DNA of 64,000 bases from Rhizobium sp. TH2 (GTDB taxonomy: Bacteria; Pseudomonadota; Alphaproteobacteria; Rhizobiales; Rhizobiaceae), in contig NZ_CP062231.1 in the NCBI RefSeq assembly GCF_024707525.1, positions 1,550,001 through 1,614,000 of the forward strand, in the 5' to 3' direction. Every line of letters starts with the position of its first letter. Within the stretch, counting starts at the first letter, position 1. A program made the translations under genes and the position numbers. Shown one piece after another: positions 45,037 through 54,907 of the stretch. The notes under the pieces were generated by a model. That model had not been told where the DNA came from. It was given only the letters and a program-made list of their open reading frames with translations, and searched no databases.

Positions 45037-46044
45037 ATGGCCTCGATGAAAGTAGCAGTCTTCAGCGCTCAGAGCTACGACAAGCAATTTTTGGACGAGG
45101 CAAACCAGCGCGAGGCGGTGCCCATCGATCTAATTTATCACGAAGCCGGCCTCTCGTTGCAGACAGTGGCCGTTGCACAGGGATGCGATGCGGTCTGCGT
45201 TTTCGTCAACGACCTGCTGGATGCACCCGTCCTCGAAGCGTTGAACAAGCTCGGCGTGAAGGGCATCCTTTTGCGGTGCGCAGGTTTCAATAATGTCGAT
45301 ATGGACATCGCTGACAAGCTTGGTTTCTTTGTGGCGCGCGTACCTGCCTATTCGCCAGAGGCTGTCGCCGAGCATACGATCGCACTGATCATGACGCTCA
45401 ACAGGCGCACCCATCGTGCCTATAACCGGGTTCGCGAAGGCAATTTCAGGCTCGATGGCCTGTTGGGCATGACACTTCACGGGAAGACGGCGGGCGTCGT
45501 GGGGCTGGGCAAGATCGGACTTGCCACCGCCCGGATTCTGAAGGGCTTCGGCTGCCATGTCCTGGGGTTTGATCCGATGCCTCCGCCAGCCTTTGCGGAG
45601 TTGGGCGAACTGGTCGATCCGCTAATCCTGCTGGCGCGTTCCGACATCATCACGCTCCATTGCCCGCTTTTCGAGAGCACCCGGCACATGGTCAATGCCG
45701 AGAGGCTGGCATTGATGAAGCCGGGCGCAATGCTGATCAATACGTCGCGCGGCGCATTGGTCGATACGAAGGCCGTTATTGCGGCGCTGAAATCCGGCCA
45801 TATCGGTGCGCTCGCGATCGATGTCTACGAACAGGAGAGCGAACTATTCTTTCACGACCGTTCCTCTGACATCATTGTCGATGATGTTTTTCAGCGTCTG
45901 CTGACATTCCCGAACGTGCTGGTAACGGGACATCAGGGCTTCTTCACCATCGAAGCCCTGCGCGAAATTTCGGATGTGACGTTTGAAAATATACACCATC
46001 TGGCCAACGGAACCAAAAGCCCGAATGCCGTCACGAGGGCGTGA
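45037..46044 (+). CDS. ldhA: D-lactate dehydrogenase (LdhA-type 2-hydroxyacid dehydrogenase)
   Basis: A 335-residue NAD-dependent D-2-hydroxyacid dehydrogenase. The substrate-side N-terminus matches LdhA (FSAQSYDKQFL, GCDAVCVFVND, LRCAGFNNVDMD). The NAD motif is GVVGLGKIGLATARILKGFG. The catalytic Arg is in NTSRGALVDT, with Glu in DVYEQESELFF and His in VLVTGHQGFFT. It interconverts pyruvate and D-lactate. GGAAGGA lies five bases before the ATG. The lactate permease gene follows after 48 bases, so the pair handles lactate import and oxidation or export. Confidence 0.9.
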   Translation: MASMKVAVFSAQSYDKQFLDEANQREAVPIDLIYHEAGLSLQTVAVAQGCDAVCVFVNDLLDAPVLEALNKLGVKGILLRCAGFNNVDMDIADKLGFFVARVPAYSPEAVAEHTIALIMTLNRRTHRAYNRVREGNFRLDGLLGMTLHGKTAGVVGLGKIGLATARILKGFGCHVLGFDPMPPPAFAELGELVDPLILLARSDIITLHCPLFESTRHMVNAERLALMKPGAMLINTSRGALVDTKAVIAALKSGHIGALAIDVYEQESELFFHDRSSDIIVDDVFQRLLTFPNVLVTGHQGFFTIEALREISDVTFENIHHLANGTKSPNAVTRA

Positions 46045-46092
46045 TTTCACCTTCTGATACTGCGCCGAACCAGATAAGTCAGGACATCGCCG

Positions 46093-47712
46093 ATGTGGCA
46101 GCAAATTTACGACCCGTTGGGAAATCCTTATCTTTCGGCGCTAATCGCAGTGTTTCCAATTCTGTTCTTCCTGTTTGCGTTGACGATCCTGAAGCTCAAG
46201 GGATTGAACGCCGCTATCATCACGCTGATTATATCGATCTTGATGTCTGTCGCCGTCTTTCATATGCCGATCGAAAAGATACTCGGGGCGGCCGTCTTCG
46301 GCATCCTGAGCGGTCTGTGGCCAATTGGCTATATCGTGCTCATGGCGGTCTGGCTCTATAAGCTGGCGGTCAAGAGCGGCAAGTTCGATGTCATCCGGGG
46401 AAGCATCGCAACAATATCGGACGATCAGCGCATTCAGGTCATTCTGATCGCATTCTGCTTTGGCGCCTTTCTGGAAGGCGCGGCCGGATTCGGCGTGCCG
46501 ATCGCGATTTGCGCCGCGCTGCTTGTGGAACTCGGTTTCAAGCCGATCAAGGCAGCCATGCTCTGTCTGCTCGCGAACGCCGCCTCGGGAGCATACGGCG
46601 CCATCGGCATTCCCGTCCTGGTCGGTGCGAAGGTAGGCGGAGTCGATCTGGCGGATATGTCCCTTATGATGATCGCGATCGTCCAGCTTTCCACGCTGTT
46701 CGTGCCCCTGTTGCTTGTTCTCGTTCTCGATGGTTTTCGCGGCGTGCGTGAAACCTGGCCGGTCCTGCTTGTGATTGGCGTACTTTTCAGCGGCCTTCAA
46801 ACTCTCACACTATATTTCCTTGGCCCGGAACTGACTGACATCGTGGCCCCGTTGGCCTCCATGGGCGCGCTGGCATTATTCATGCAGTTCTGGCAACCGA
46901 AGCGGATTTACCGGGAAGACGGTGCCCCGCCCGTATCGGCTCAACGCTGGTCGCTCACGGATGTGCTCAGGGCCTGGTCGCCATTTTACATTCTGACCGG
47001 GTTTATTTTCGCATGGAGCATGCCGCAATTCAAACAGCTCTTTGCGAATGATGGTCTTTTCGCGGCCACGGTGCTGAAACTGCCGATCCCGTTCCTGCAT
47101 CTGCAGATCGAGGAAATGCCTCCCATCGTTGATGCAGCCCATGCACTGCCTGCTGTCTGGAACGTAGCGCTGATCAGCGCATCGGGCACGGCAATCTTGA
47201 TCGCTGTGATCATCACCACCTTGCTTTCATCAAGATTGTCGCCGTCGGGAGCGTTCGACCAGCTCAAGACAACAATTCGCGAGCTGTGGAGCCCGCTGAC
47301 CATGATCTCTCTCATCATGGCCGTGGCCTATATCGCCAATTTCTCTGGAGCATCATCCAGCATCGGTCTGGGACTGGCTCAAACCGGTCGGATCTTTCCG
47401 CTGATCGCGCCTGTAATCGGTTGGTTCGGCGTGTTTATCACCGGATCGGTGGTCAACAGCAATACCCTCTTTGCCCACCTGCAATCGGTTACAGCTACTC
47501 AGATCGGGACCAGCCAAGCCCTGCTGGTGGCCGCCAATACGAGTGGTGGAGTGATGGCAAAACTGATCTCGCCGCAATCCATCGCCATAGCCGCCGCTGC
47601 TGTTGGTCAAGTCGGCCGAGAAGCCGACATCATGCGGACGACTCTGTTCTACAGTTTCGCGCTTCTTGCGTATGTCTCCGTCTGGACGTTTATGTTGTCC
47701 TTCATGGTCTGA
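46093..47712 (+). CDS. lldP: Lactate permease (LldP/LctP family)
   Basis: A 539-residue polytopic membrane protein with at least twelve hydrophobic segments and LctP signatures: FCFGAFLEGAAGFGVPIAIC, ANAASGAYGAIGIPVLVGAK and GWFGVFITGSVVNSNTLFAH. It imports L- or D-lactate with protons across the inner membrane. Start MWQQIYDPLGNPYLSAL is standard for the family. It is the second gene after ldhA. Confidence 0.93.
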   Translation: MWQQIYDPLGNPYLSALIAVFPILFFLFALTILKLKGLNAAIITLIISILMSVAVFHMPIEKILGAAVFGILSGLWPIGYIVLMAVWLYKLAVKSGKFDVIRGSIATISDDQRIQVILIAFCFGAFLEGAAGFGVPIAICAALLVELGFKPIKAAMLCLLANAASGAYGAIGIPVLVGAKVGGVDLADMSLMMIAIVQLSTLFVPLLLVLVLDGFRGVRETWPVLLVIGVLFSGLQTLTLYFLGPELTDIVAPLASMGALALFMQFWQPKRIYREDGAPPVSAQRWSLTDVLRAWSPFYILTGFIFAWSMPQFKQLFANDGLFAATVLKLPIPFLHLQIEEMPPIVDAAHALPAVWNVALISASGTAILIAVIITTLLSSRLSPSGAFDQLKTTIRELWSPLTMISLIMAVAYIANFSGASSSIGLGLAQTGRIFPLIAPVIGWFGVFITGSVVNSNTLFAHLQSVTATQIGTSQALLVAANTSGGVMAKLISPQSIAIAAAAVGQVGREADIMRTTLFYSFALLAYVSVWTFMLSFMV

Positions 47713-47960
47713 GAGTTTGTTTCGGAAAGTCGTCCCGATTTGCTAGGAAACTGAACAGACACGATCCACATAATCGATGACGGGTCATCTGGTAGATCAG
47801 TGACTGCCTAACCCAAAATGGTCCTCCGCTCGCCGCCTCGATGACTGTTCGACCAATCGGAGATGAACTCGTCAGGACCTACGGAAGCGAGGTGTCGTTT
47901 GCCATTTATTGAGGTTCATCCTCACTTTGGGCGATTCGTAGGCTGTTAGCGACGATATCG

Positions 47961-48405
47961 CTATGGGCGGGCGTGCGAAAGAAATCGAAACGGTCGCCCG
48001 GCCCAGGGGTTAAGATTCTGGGTGTGACGCTCACTGTTGACGATGGGTGGGTTGTTTCCGCTCGGCGAAGCCGAAGTCGGCATGACTGGGCCCGCCGCAA
48101 CCTCCAGGATCTGCCGGTCCAAGGCAAGTCGGTGACAGTGACTCCTGCTCAGCCGCTGGCGTTGTGCACATCGGGAATGCGCACCGGCGAAAATTCACCG
48201 CCGAGTGCCGACGGTAGCTGATCGATACGCGGGTCGGACGAGCAGGAGAGATTGTCGGCCTGCTCGGCCATAGTGCCGGTGGCGTCCTGACGAGCCGTCG
48301 ATGGAGCGGCTCGGCATGCCGGTCAGTGATGACACCATCCTGCGGCAGTTGAAGCGGGATGCCGTGGTTGCTCAACGCAATTCCGAGATACGGGTGGTCG
48401 GTATG
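47961..48405 (+). mobile_element. ISL3-family transposase remnant
   Basis: Across several frames the DNA reads SRSRHDWARRNLQDLPVQGK, then RAGEIVGLLGHSAGG, then MERLGMPVSDDTILRQLKRD. These are in the order of the zinc-finger and early catalytic regions of ISL3 transposases. At least two frameshifts separate them, the catalytic core is absent, and no terminal repeats were identified. Confidence 0.72.
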
Positions 48406-48739
48406 ATGAGTAGCGCAGGGCGACGAGCTACGGAACCATCATGGTTGCCTCCGTAGGACATACATCGCGAGTGTGTGCTTGCGCATCAAAGAAGTGATGA
48501 CCGGACCGACCGCTTTCGGGTGTCCCAACAAATTGCATGGACGTCAGAAATAGGGGCGCAAAGCGGACCTGGGCTAGCAAATCTTCCACGGCGCCGCTCG
48601 CGGGGCCTGAGGTGATTGATCGTCGTCTTGATCCGGTCCCCACGCCGCATCAATGCCGCTAGTTCCGTATTACACCCATGTCTTTCCCTGACAAATGCCA
48701 CGCCGTTTGCCGCTTGGTTATCCCAATGCCGGCAGACAC
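48406..48739. other. Intergenic stretch beside the integrase module
   Basis: No coding frame or repeat is convincing in these 334 bases. The stretch could hold one end of the element integrated by the neighbouring recombinase, but no direct repeat was matched. Confidence 0.4.
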
Positions 48740-48934
48740 TTAATGTATCGACTGTTCACCGCCACGCTTCCTGGAAGCGATCCAGGCGTCGATATCGCCC
48801 ACACAAAAGGCCACCCTTGCCGTGCTCAGTCGAACACTCTGGGGAAATTCATTGCGCTGTTGCATGCGCCAGATCGTGCTCCTAGAAAGCGATGTCGCTT
48901 TGCAAACCTGCTGGGTGGTCAAGAGAGGATACAT
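48740..48934 (-). CDS. AlpA/excisionase-like helix-turn-helix protein
   Basis: The 64-residue product (LLTTQQVCKATSLSRSTIWR, then FPQSVRLSTARVAFCVGDID) is a MerR-like winged helix of the AlpA family. Members activate integrase genes or assist excision of P4-like elements. GGAGAAA lies before the ATG. It begins 12 bases after the integrase stop on the same strand, forming an integration module. Confidence 0.85.
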   Translation of the reverse strand: MYPLLTTQQVCKATSLSRSTIWRMQQRNEFPQSVRLSTARVAFCVGDIDAWIASRKRGGEQSIH

Positions 48935-48946
48935 TCGATTTTCTCC

Positions 48947-50110
48947 TTAGATCGGCGATGCGGAAGTGAGGATGTAGTTCTCCCAGCCGGACATGATCCG
49001 CCGGCGGTGTTCGAGGGCATTGCCACGGCGATAGGCGCGCTCAACCGCCGAACCCACGATGTGGGCGAGGCATGCCTCGGCATGTTCGCGGGGGAAATCA
49101 GTCTTCTCTCCACACCAATCGCGGAAGGTCGAGCGAAACCCGTGGACGGTGTAGCTCTTCGCCAGTCCGCGAAGGAGCTTGGTGAGGGTCATGTCCGAAA
49201 GCGGGGTGTTTTCCTTGGTGCCCGGGAAGACGTAATCGGAAATCCTCTGGGCTTTCATTCGCCCCAAGATCGAGATGCACGTTTCAGACAGCGGCACGAC
49301 ATGCTCCTTGGCCGCCTTCATCCGAGCCGCGGGAATGGTCCAGAGCTTGTTCTCGAAATCGATTTCGTCCCACTTTGCTCCGCGGATCTCACCCGACCGT
49401 CCCGCAGTGAGGATGAGGAACTGGAGGGCGGCCGCGGACACCGTGTCCTTATCTGCCAGCCGTTTCCAAAAGTTGGGGAGCTCGGCGAAGGGCAGGGCAG
49501 GGTGATGACCCCGTTGAAGCTTGTGTCGTTTCTGAAGAAGAAGCTGGAGATGTCCATGCCATGCAGCCGGGTTCTCGCCGCTGCGGAAGCCCTGAACTTT
49601 TGCGGCACTGAGAACGCGCTCGATCCTGCCCCGTAGCCGCGATGCCGTTTCGGCCTTCGTCAGCCAGATCGGTTTGAGGATCTCGAGCACATGCTCGGTC
49701 GCGACCACATCCACCGGCTTAAACCAGATTGATGCGCAATAGGTCGTCAGGGTATTGCGCCACTGGGTGCGATGCTTTTCGTTCCGAAAGCCGGTTTCGA
49801 TTTGATCGATGAGATCGGTTGCTATCTCACCGAACGTGGGAATTGCCCGAGGGGCTTCAATTTCGACAGCCACATTCGCCTTCGGCGCGGGTTCGACACG
49901 CTGACGGATGGCCGGCATCATCTCGTCGCGGCGTTCTCGCGCCTTGGAGAGGGTGATCTGATGGCAATCCGAACCGTAGGTTCCGATCGTCCATTCGCGT
50001 TGCTTGCCGTCGACCGTCACTTTAAGAATGAAGCTCTTCGCGCCGGTGTCACGAACACGAAGGTAGAGATTTCCACCGTCGGCGTAGTTGCCCGGAATTT
50101 TGATCGCCAT
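48947..50110 (-). CDS. Tyrosine recombinase (P4-type integrase)
   Basis: The 387-residue product has the N-terminal arm-binding domain (NYADGGNLYLRVRDTGAKSF), a core-binding domain (FGEIATDLIDQIETGFRNEK) and the catalytic domain with Arg in TAGRSGEIRGAKWDEIDF, the H-x-x-R box HGFRSTFRDWCGE and the nucleophile Tyr in ERAYRRGNAL. An in-frame TAG directly before AAG-ATG fixes the start, which makes the N-terminus slightly short. It probably mobilised a genomic island that includes the operons to the right, though no att pair was found. Confidence 0.92.
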   Translation of the reverse strand: MAIKIPGNYADGGNLYLRVRDTGAKSFILKVTVDGKQREWTIGTYGSDCHQITLSKARERRDEMMPAIRQRVEPAPKANVAVEIEAPRAIPTFGEIATDLIDQIETGFRNEKHRTQWRNTLTTYCASIWFKPVDVVATEHVLEILKPIWLTKAETASRLRGRIERVLSAAKVQGFRSGENPAAWHGHLQLLLQKRHKLQRGHHPALPFAELPNFWKRLADKDTVSAAALQFLILTAGRSGEIRGAKWDEIDFENKLWTIPAARMKAAKEHVVPLSETCISILGRMKAQRISDYVFPGTKENTPLSDMTLTKLLRGLAKSYTVHGFRSTFRDWCGEKTDFPREHAEACLAHIVGSAVERAYRRGNALEHRRRIMSGWENYILTSASPI

Positions 50111-50122
50111 CTTCTATCCCTA

Positions 50123-50144
50123 GGCCCACTTTGGGCCCACTTTG
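50123..50144. repeat. Two tandem 11-bp repeats upstream of the integrase
   Basis: GGCCCACTTTG occurs twice in a row, 13 bases before the integrase start. Short direct repeats here could be arm-type recombinase sites or part of the attachment site. This is based only on position. Confidence 0.4.
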
Positions 50145-50353
50145 TCGTTGCAACTGTGGGATAGATGGTGAACTGTCGTGAAACACGCAACGATCTAAGT
50201 GATTGATAATTAATCACTTTGAAGCGGTGTGAAAGCAGGTGAAACAGCGCTTCGGCTGACATCTTCTCCGCCATCATGCCGTCATTGATTTCATTGAGTT
50301 TTTCGAAGCCTCGGTTCGGGTTCGTACCCAACACCGTACCCAGAGGCTTTCGA

Positions 50354-50535
50354 ATGTACCTCACCCGTCACGGCAACGGTTATCGCTCCCGGCGGCAAAT
50401 TCCCGCTGATTTGGTCTCGATTCTCGGCAAATCACCCATCAGGCTCAATCTCGGGAACATTCCAAAGCGGAACGCGATGTCAGCGTCGCGTTTACTTGTC
50501 GGTCATTTGGACCGGCTATTTAAAGTGGCCCAGCG
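50354..50535 (+). pseudogene. N-terminal fragment of a second integrase (DUF6538-type)
   Basis: From an ATG with AGAGG upstream the frame reads MYLTRHGNGYRSRRQIPADL, ILGKSPIRLNLGNIPKRNAM and LLVGHLDRLFKVAQ, the N-terminal DUF6538 module of rhizobial site-specific recombinases. Homology ends near 50535 and the catalytic domain is missing. It indicates repeated integration events at this place. Confidence 0.65.
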
Positions 50536-50748
50536 TATTGGGCGAGCGGGGCCGGGCTCTGGATTATTTGGCTCATATATACAATCGACCACACCAGCTA
50601 CAGCAACCTCGCTGAGGTACATGACGTCACGATCAATGACGGCCGCGGTTGCGAGCGCCCAATAGATCATCGTCTTGTGAGTCGGTGCTTGCATAAACTC
50701 TGCCAATAGAGTGTGATGATAGTCGGTTTGCTCATGCAGGGGGCATCG

Positions 50749-53736
50749 ATGGTCAAAGGCCTCTTTTCGCCGATCCAGCTCACAGGCGAGCGGCGCCAGG
50801 TAACAGCGCTCTTCTACGACATTGTTGGATCGACAGAGCTGATGTCGCACAGTGATGCAGAGGACTTCTTCCGCTCTGTGGCAAGCCTTCACAAAATGTC
50901 GGAAAGCGTTATCGCTCGACACGGAGGTTTCCTGCACCAAAAGCTCGGGGATGGTGGCTGCTGCTATTTCGGGTATCCCGAACAGGCCGAGAATGCAGCC
51001 GAAAGGGCAGTACGCGCCTCGCTCGAATTGCTTGAATCGATCCGCAGACAGCGGCGCGGAAAGCAAAAGTTGCCGTTTAGATTGAGAGTGGGCGTGGCGA
51101 CCAGCCTCGTGGTATTTTCAGCCGACGGGAACGACATCATTGGAGCCGCTCCCGTATTGGCGTCACGTCTGCAGGCGGAGGCCGAGCCGGACTCCGTCCT
51201 CGTGGCAGATTCGGCATTTCAATTGACCCGAAGCAGGTTCGATTACATCTTTCTTCGAAACGTCAAACTCAAGGGCTTCGACGACCCGATACCAGTCTGG
51301 CGCCCGCTTTCGGCCATACGGGCAAGCGACCGGTTCACCTTACAGCCCAAACCCGACACACCGATGAGAGGTCGAGAACAGGAACTCGGTGCGCTCTTGA
51401 GCGCATGGATCGACACCTGCAAAGGCGCCGGCAAATCGGTAGCCATAGTGGGCGACGCCGGAATAGGAAAGTCTCGTCTGGTGACCGAGTTTCGTCGGAG
51501 GCTCCAGCACAACGAACACGACGATATAATTCTACAATGTGATCGAGGGCTAGCCAGTCAACCTCTGCATCCCTTCATTGGTTTCCTGGAATCCAGAATC
51601 GGAAGGCAATCGTTGCAAGGCCTCGATGGTCCTTCGCTGCGGGACGCTCTACGAAATCTCGGTCTGGAGGTGGAAACAGCCATCGCATCGGTAATTGCTG
51701 ACTTCGTCAGAGAGAAATCCAGATCCACATCAGGAAATATTCGTGTCACCGACATATCCGGGCGAGCGCTCAGGAACAGCATCATCGAAGCCGTCATCAA
51801 CATTCTGAGCTCAGGTGCGGCAAGGGCCCCGAAACTGATCGTTGTCGAGGATGTGCACTGGGCCGATACCATGACATTGGAGTTGCTGGAAAGGCTGAGC
51901 GGTCGTGCACACGGGCAGCAGTTTCTTGTCGTTCAGACCTCCCGGACGTCAGTTTCAAATACGCTTAGTGAGAGATTGACCCTCACGGGCCTCAGTCCCG
52001 CGGCCATGACCGACCTGGTGACATCGGTCTGGGGCGGTGCACCGCCTCCTGGCCTATCCTCCTTTGTCTTGCATCAATGCGACGGAATGCCTCTATATGC
52101 CGACGAGCTTGTCCTCTTTCTAAAAGCGAGGCACACCTCCACCCAATCTTCGGCAGGATGGCACAAGCTGCTCAACGAAGGCGGCGTGTCGTCCTTGAAC
52201 GATCTGCTTGCCGCGAGACTGGCCGAGGCGGGTCCGGCACGCCGTACTGCCCAGTTGGCGAGCGTCATCGGTCGGGAGTTTAGCAGCAACCTGCTGCGCC
52301 ATCTTTCAGACGACCCCGAAGGCCATGCGCTCGAACAGGATTTGGCGGTTCTCGTCGCTCGTAACGTCATCGAACAAAAGAAGGCCCCGGCGGAGACATA
52401 CCAATTCCGTCATGTGCTTCTACACGAGGCCGCCTACGGCAGCCTGCTCCGTAGCGACCGTCGCCAACTTCACGAACGCATAGCGCGCCTCCTGATCGAA
52501 GAGGACACTCCCAGCCTCCCGGCGGCGGTTGTTGCCTGGCAATGTGCGGAAGCAGGTCTTCACAGCGATGCCGCCCGCTTCGCATTGAAGGCAGCGGAGG
52601 CGAGCGTGCTTCGTTCGGCAATGCACGAGGCGAACCGGTCGCTCGAGCTCTGCGCGCAGGAAGTTGCCGCAATGCCTCGACACCCCGCTCGGGCCGAGCT
52701 TGTCCTCGACCTGCTGCAACTCCGCGGGGTCGTGTCGATAGCTATCGAGGGCGAGGGTTCGCAGCAGGCACGTCGGATCTACTCGCACGCAATGTCACTT
52801 GTGAAAAGTTATCCTTCGACAAATCGTGAGAGACGCTTTCCTCTCTACTGGGGATGGTGGTTTACCGCCCCGAACATTCTAACCCAGCAATCGCGAGCGC
52901 AGGTGCTGGTGGAGGACATGAAGGCTGCCGACGATCCCGAAACGCGCCTCCAATCCTACCATTGCGCCTGGGCAACAAGTTTTGACGCAGCACAGCATGG
53001 ATTCTGCCTGGACTGTGTTCTCAAAGGAATCGAGCTCTACGATTCAGAACGCGCGATCAGGAACCGCACCTTCTTTGGCGGGCATGATGCGAAAGTTTGT
53101 GGATTGGGCGAGAGCGCGCTCTCCTACTTGCTGACGAACCAGATCGAGGCGTGTGAGGCCGCTATCAGTCAATGCCTGGAATGGGCAGCGTCAACCGAGC
53201 ATGTGGGTAGCATCGTGCATGGTTATTACTACGCAATTGTGCTGCGCCGCTGTCAGGGCAGATATGATGAAGTTTACCGACTTGGAGAGCGGATGCTCTC
53301 TCTGGCTGAACAGAATGATCTGATCGCGAGCCGCGCTCGAGCCAACATGTTTTGCGGTTGGGCGGAAGCAATGTCCTCTTCAGCGGATCGGGGCGCAAGA
53401 CGCTTTCACGACGGCCTGGCCCTTCAGCAACAGACCGGAACCGACGACAACCTGTCGATGCACAGTGATATGCATTCCCAGATCCTGGAACGTTTGGGCA
53501 GACCCGCCGAGGCTATAGCGGTGATCGACAACGCGATATTTCTCGGACGCAAGAGTGGCCAGAGGTTCTGGCTTGCAGAGCTACATCGACGAAGGTCCGA
53601 ATTGGGCCAGGCCTTGGGCAAAAGGCCCGCCGGTATCAGGAACGATCTTCGGCGGGCCGTTCAAACGGCCGAAAGCCAGGGAGCCGAATGGCTGGAGCAG
53701 CGGGCCAAACGAGATCTCCAACTCCACTTTGGGTAA
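50749..53736 (+). CDS. Cyclase-like/AAA ATPase/TPR signalling protein
   Basis: A 995-residue protein from the ATG after GGGGGCATCG. Residues 10-190 form a class III cyclase-like domain: metal Asp residues are kept (ALFYDIVGSTEL, LGDGG), but the adenine-specifying Lys is Gln and the transition-state Asn is Val (GAAPVLASRLQ). A P-loop ATPase follows (VAIVGDAGIGKSRLV, LIVVEDVHWADTM), then a long TPR-like region to the end. Such proteins act as large switch or scaffold regulators. It is the first gene of the YcaO/TfuA operon, seven bases before ycaO, so it probably senses or controls the modification system. Confidence 0.87.
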   Translation: MVKGLFSPIQLTGERRQVTALFYDIVGSTELMSHSDAEDFFRSVASLHKMSESVIARHGGFLHQKLGDGGCCYFGYPEQAENAAERAVRASLELLESIRRQRRGKQKLPFRLRVGVATSLVVFSADGNDIIGAAPVLASRLQAEAEPDSVLVADSAFQLTRSRFDYIFLRNVKLKGFDDPIPVWRPLSAIRASDRFTLQPKPDTPMRGREQELGALLSAWIDTCKGAGKSVAIVGDAGIGKSRLVTEFRRRLQHNEHDDIILQCDRGLASQPLHPFIGFLESRIGRQSLQGLDGPSLRDALRNLGLEVETAIASVIADFVREKSRSTSGNIRVTDISGRALRNSIIEAVINILSSGAARAPKLIVVEDVHWADTMTLELLERLSGRAHGQQFLVVQTSRTSVSNTLSERLTLTGLSPAAMTDLVTSVWGGAPPPGLSSFVLHQCDGMPLYADELVLFLKARHTSTQSSAGWHKLLNEGGVSSLNDLLAARLAEAGPARRTAQLASVIGREFSSNLLRHLSDDPEGHALEQDLAVLVARNVIEQKKAPAETYQFRHVLLHEAAYGSLLRSDRRQLHERIARLLIEEDTPSLPAAVVAWQCAEAGLHSDAARFALKAAEASVLRSAMHEANRSLELCAQEVAAMPRHPARAELVLDLLQLRGVVSIAIEGEGSQQARRIYSHAMSLVKSYPSTNRERRFPLYWGWWFTAPNILTQQSRAQVLVEDMKAADDPETRLQSYHCAWATSFDAAQHGFCLDCVLKGIELYDSERAIRNRTFFGGHDAKVCGLGESALSYLLTNQIEACEAAISQCLEWAASTEHVGSIVHGYYYAIVLRRCQGRYDEVYRLGERMLSLAEQNDLIASRARANMFCGWAEAMSSSADRGARRFHDGLALQQQTGTDDNLSMHSDMHSQILERLGRPAEAIAVIDNAIFLGRKSGQRFWLAELHRRRSELGQALGKRPAGIRNDLRRAVQTAESQGAEWLEQRAKRDLQLHFG

Positions 53737-53743
53737 CGGATTC

Positions 53744-54907
53744 ATGGGAGCCCCCGCAGACAACCATAGAAGTCTCGACGGATTGTTGCGCGGCCCCTTC
53801 CCATCTTCGCCCGACATCGGGGAGACGGTCGAGAAGATTCTGGCGCGCCGGCGCGAATTTGGCATTAGCCGGCTGGGGGCCGTGACCGGGCTCGACTGGA
53901 TTGGAATACCTGTTGTTCAGGTGACGCGGCCAACCTCTAGATCCGTGGCAGTGAACCAGGGGAAAGGCCTTACCTACGCTCATGCAGCCATTTCCGGCCT
54001 GATGGAGTCGCTTGAAGGATGGGCTTCGGAGAGAATACCCAGCGAACGTATATGGAAGGCGGAACTCGGACGCATGAACACGGATGGTATTTGGTCCCAT
54101 CTGCTAGCCAGTACGGAGGTTTCCGAGCATGTGCCTTTGTCATGGATCGAAGGCTGGGACATGATATCAGGCACGTTCCGCCCGGTTCCGTTGGCTTTGG
54201 TCGACACCGACTATATCATTCCTTCACCCCACCCACACTGGCTGGAAAGGAACACGACCGGCCTTGCTGCCGGCACCAGCATGCAGGCAGCAATGACCCA
54301 TGCTTGTCTCGAAATATTGGAGCGCAACGCTCACTCGTTGGCAATGAGAACGCCCCACTTCTTCGATCGCTTCCAGATAGATGTCAGCACTATTCGAACG
54401 GGAAAGGCCGGCGATATTATCGAGCGGCTCTCGACTAAAGGTTTTGCGACGGGCGTGTGGAGCATGCCATCCAACCACGACCTGCCAGCCTACTGGTGCC
54501 AGATCATGGAGGGTGCGGGCTCGGTGCCGCTTGCGCCATTGCCAGCGTCGGGCTTTGGTTGCGACGTCAGCCATGACGGGGCTCTGACCAAGGCCTTGCT
54601 TGAGGCGTGCCAATCGCGTCTGGGTGCAATTTCGGCGGCGCGTGAAGACGTTATTGGAAGCTTTTACGCGCCAGTGAATGCTGACGAGCTTTCTATCTGG
54701 CGAAGAGGGTTGTCTCTGGCGGGACGACCCTATCCTGCGACTGAATTGGGCAGACCCAACGAGAATCCGTTGACGACGGCCCTGGACGCCATGGTCGCCG
54801 CAGGTGCCAAGGCAGTCATCGCCGTGGTTCTTTCGTCGGACGAAAGCATTCCTCTTCACGTCGTCAGAATCGTTGCGCCAGCCCTGGAGACAAGCGCCGA
54901 TGGTTGA
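53744..54907 (+). CDS. YcaO-domain cyclodehydratase/thioamidation enzyme
   Basis: The 387-residue product starts at the ATG seven bases after the preceding stop. It has the YcaO ATP-binding segments: GKGLTYAHAAISGLMESLEG with WASERI (S-x-x-E and E-R), GLAAGTSMQAAMTHACLEIL with ERNA, and the C-terminal LLEACQSRLGAISAAREDVI. YcaO enzymes use ATP to activate backbone amides, making azolines, amidines or, with TfuA, thioamides. No E1-like or ocin-ThiF partner is present. The 8-base overlap with tfuA places it in the TfuA-dependent thioamidation group. The substrate is not known. Confidence 0.9.
   Translation: MGAPADNHRSLDGLLRGPFPSSPDIGETVEKILARRREFGISRLGAVTGLDWIGIPVVQVTRPTSRSVAVNQGKGLTYAHAAISGLMESLEGWASERIPSERIWKAELGRMNTDGIWSHLLASTEVSEHVPLSWIEGWDMISGTFRPVPLALVDTDYIIPSPHPHWLERNTTGLAAGTSMQAAMTHACLEILERNAHSLAMRTPHFFDRFQIDVSTIRTGKAGDIIERLSTKGFATGVWSMPSNHDLPAYWCQIMEGAGSVPLAPLPASGFGCDVSHDGALTKALLEACQSRLGAISAAREDVIGSFYAPVNADELSIWRRGLSLAGRPYPATELGRPNENPLTTALDAMVAAGAKAVIAVVLSSDESIPLHVVRIVAPALETSADG

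Noticed and set aside
50503..51066. Minus-strand frame of 187 codons across the start of the cyclase-like gene
   Set aside because: It overlaps a well-supported gene on the other strand and shows no recognisable domain.
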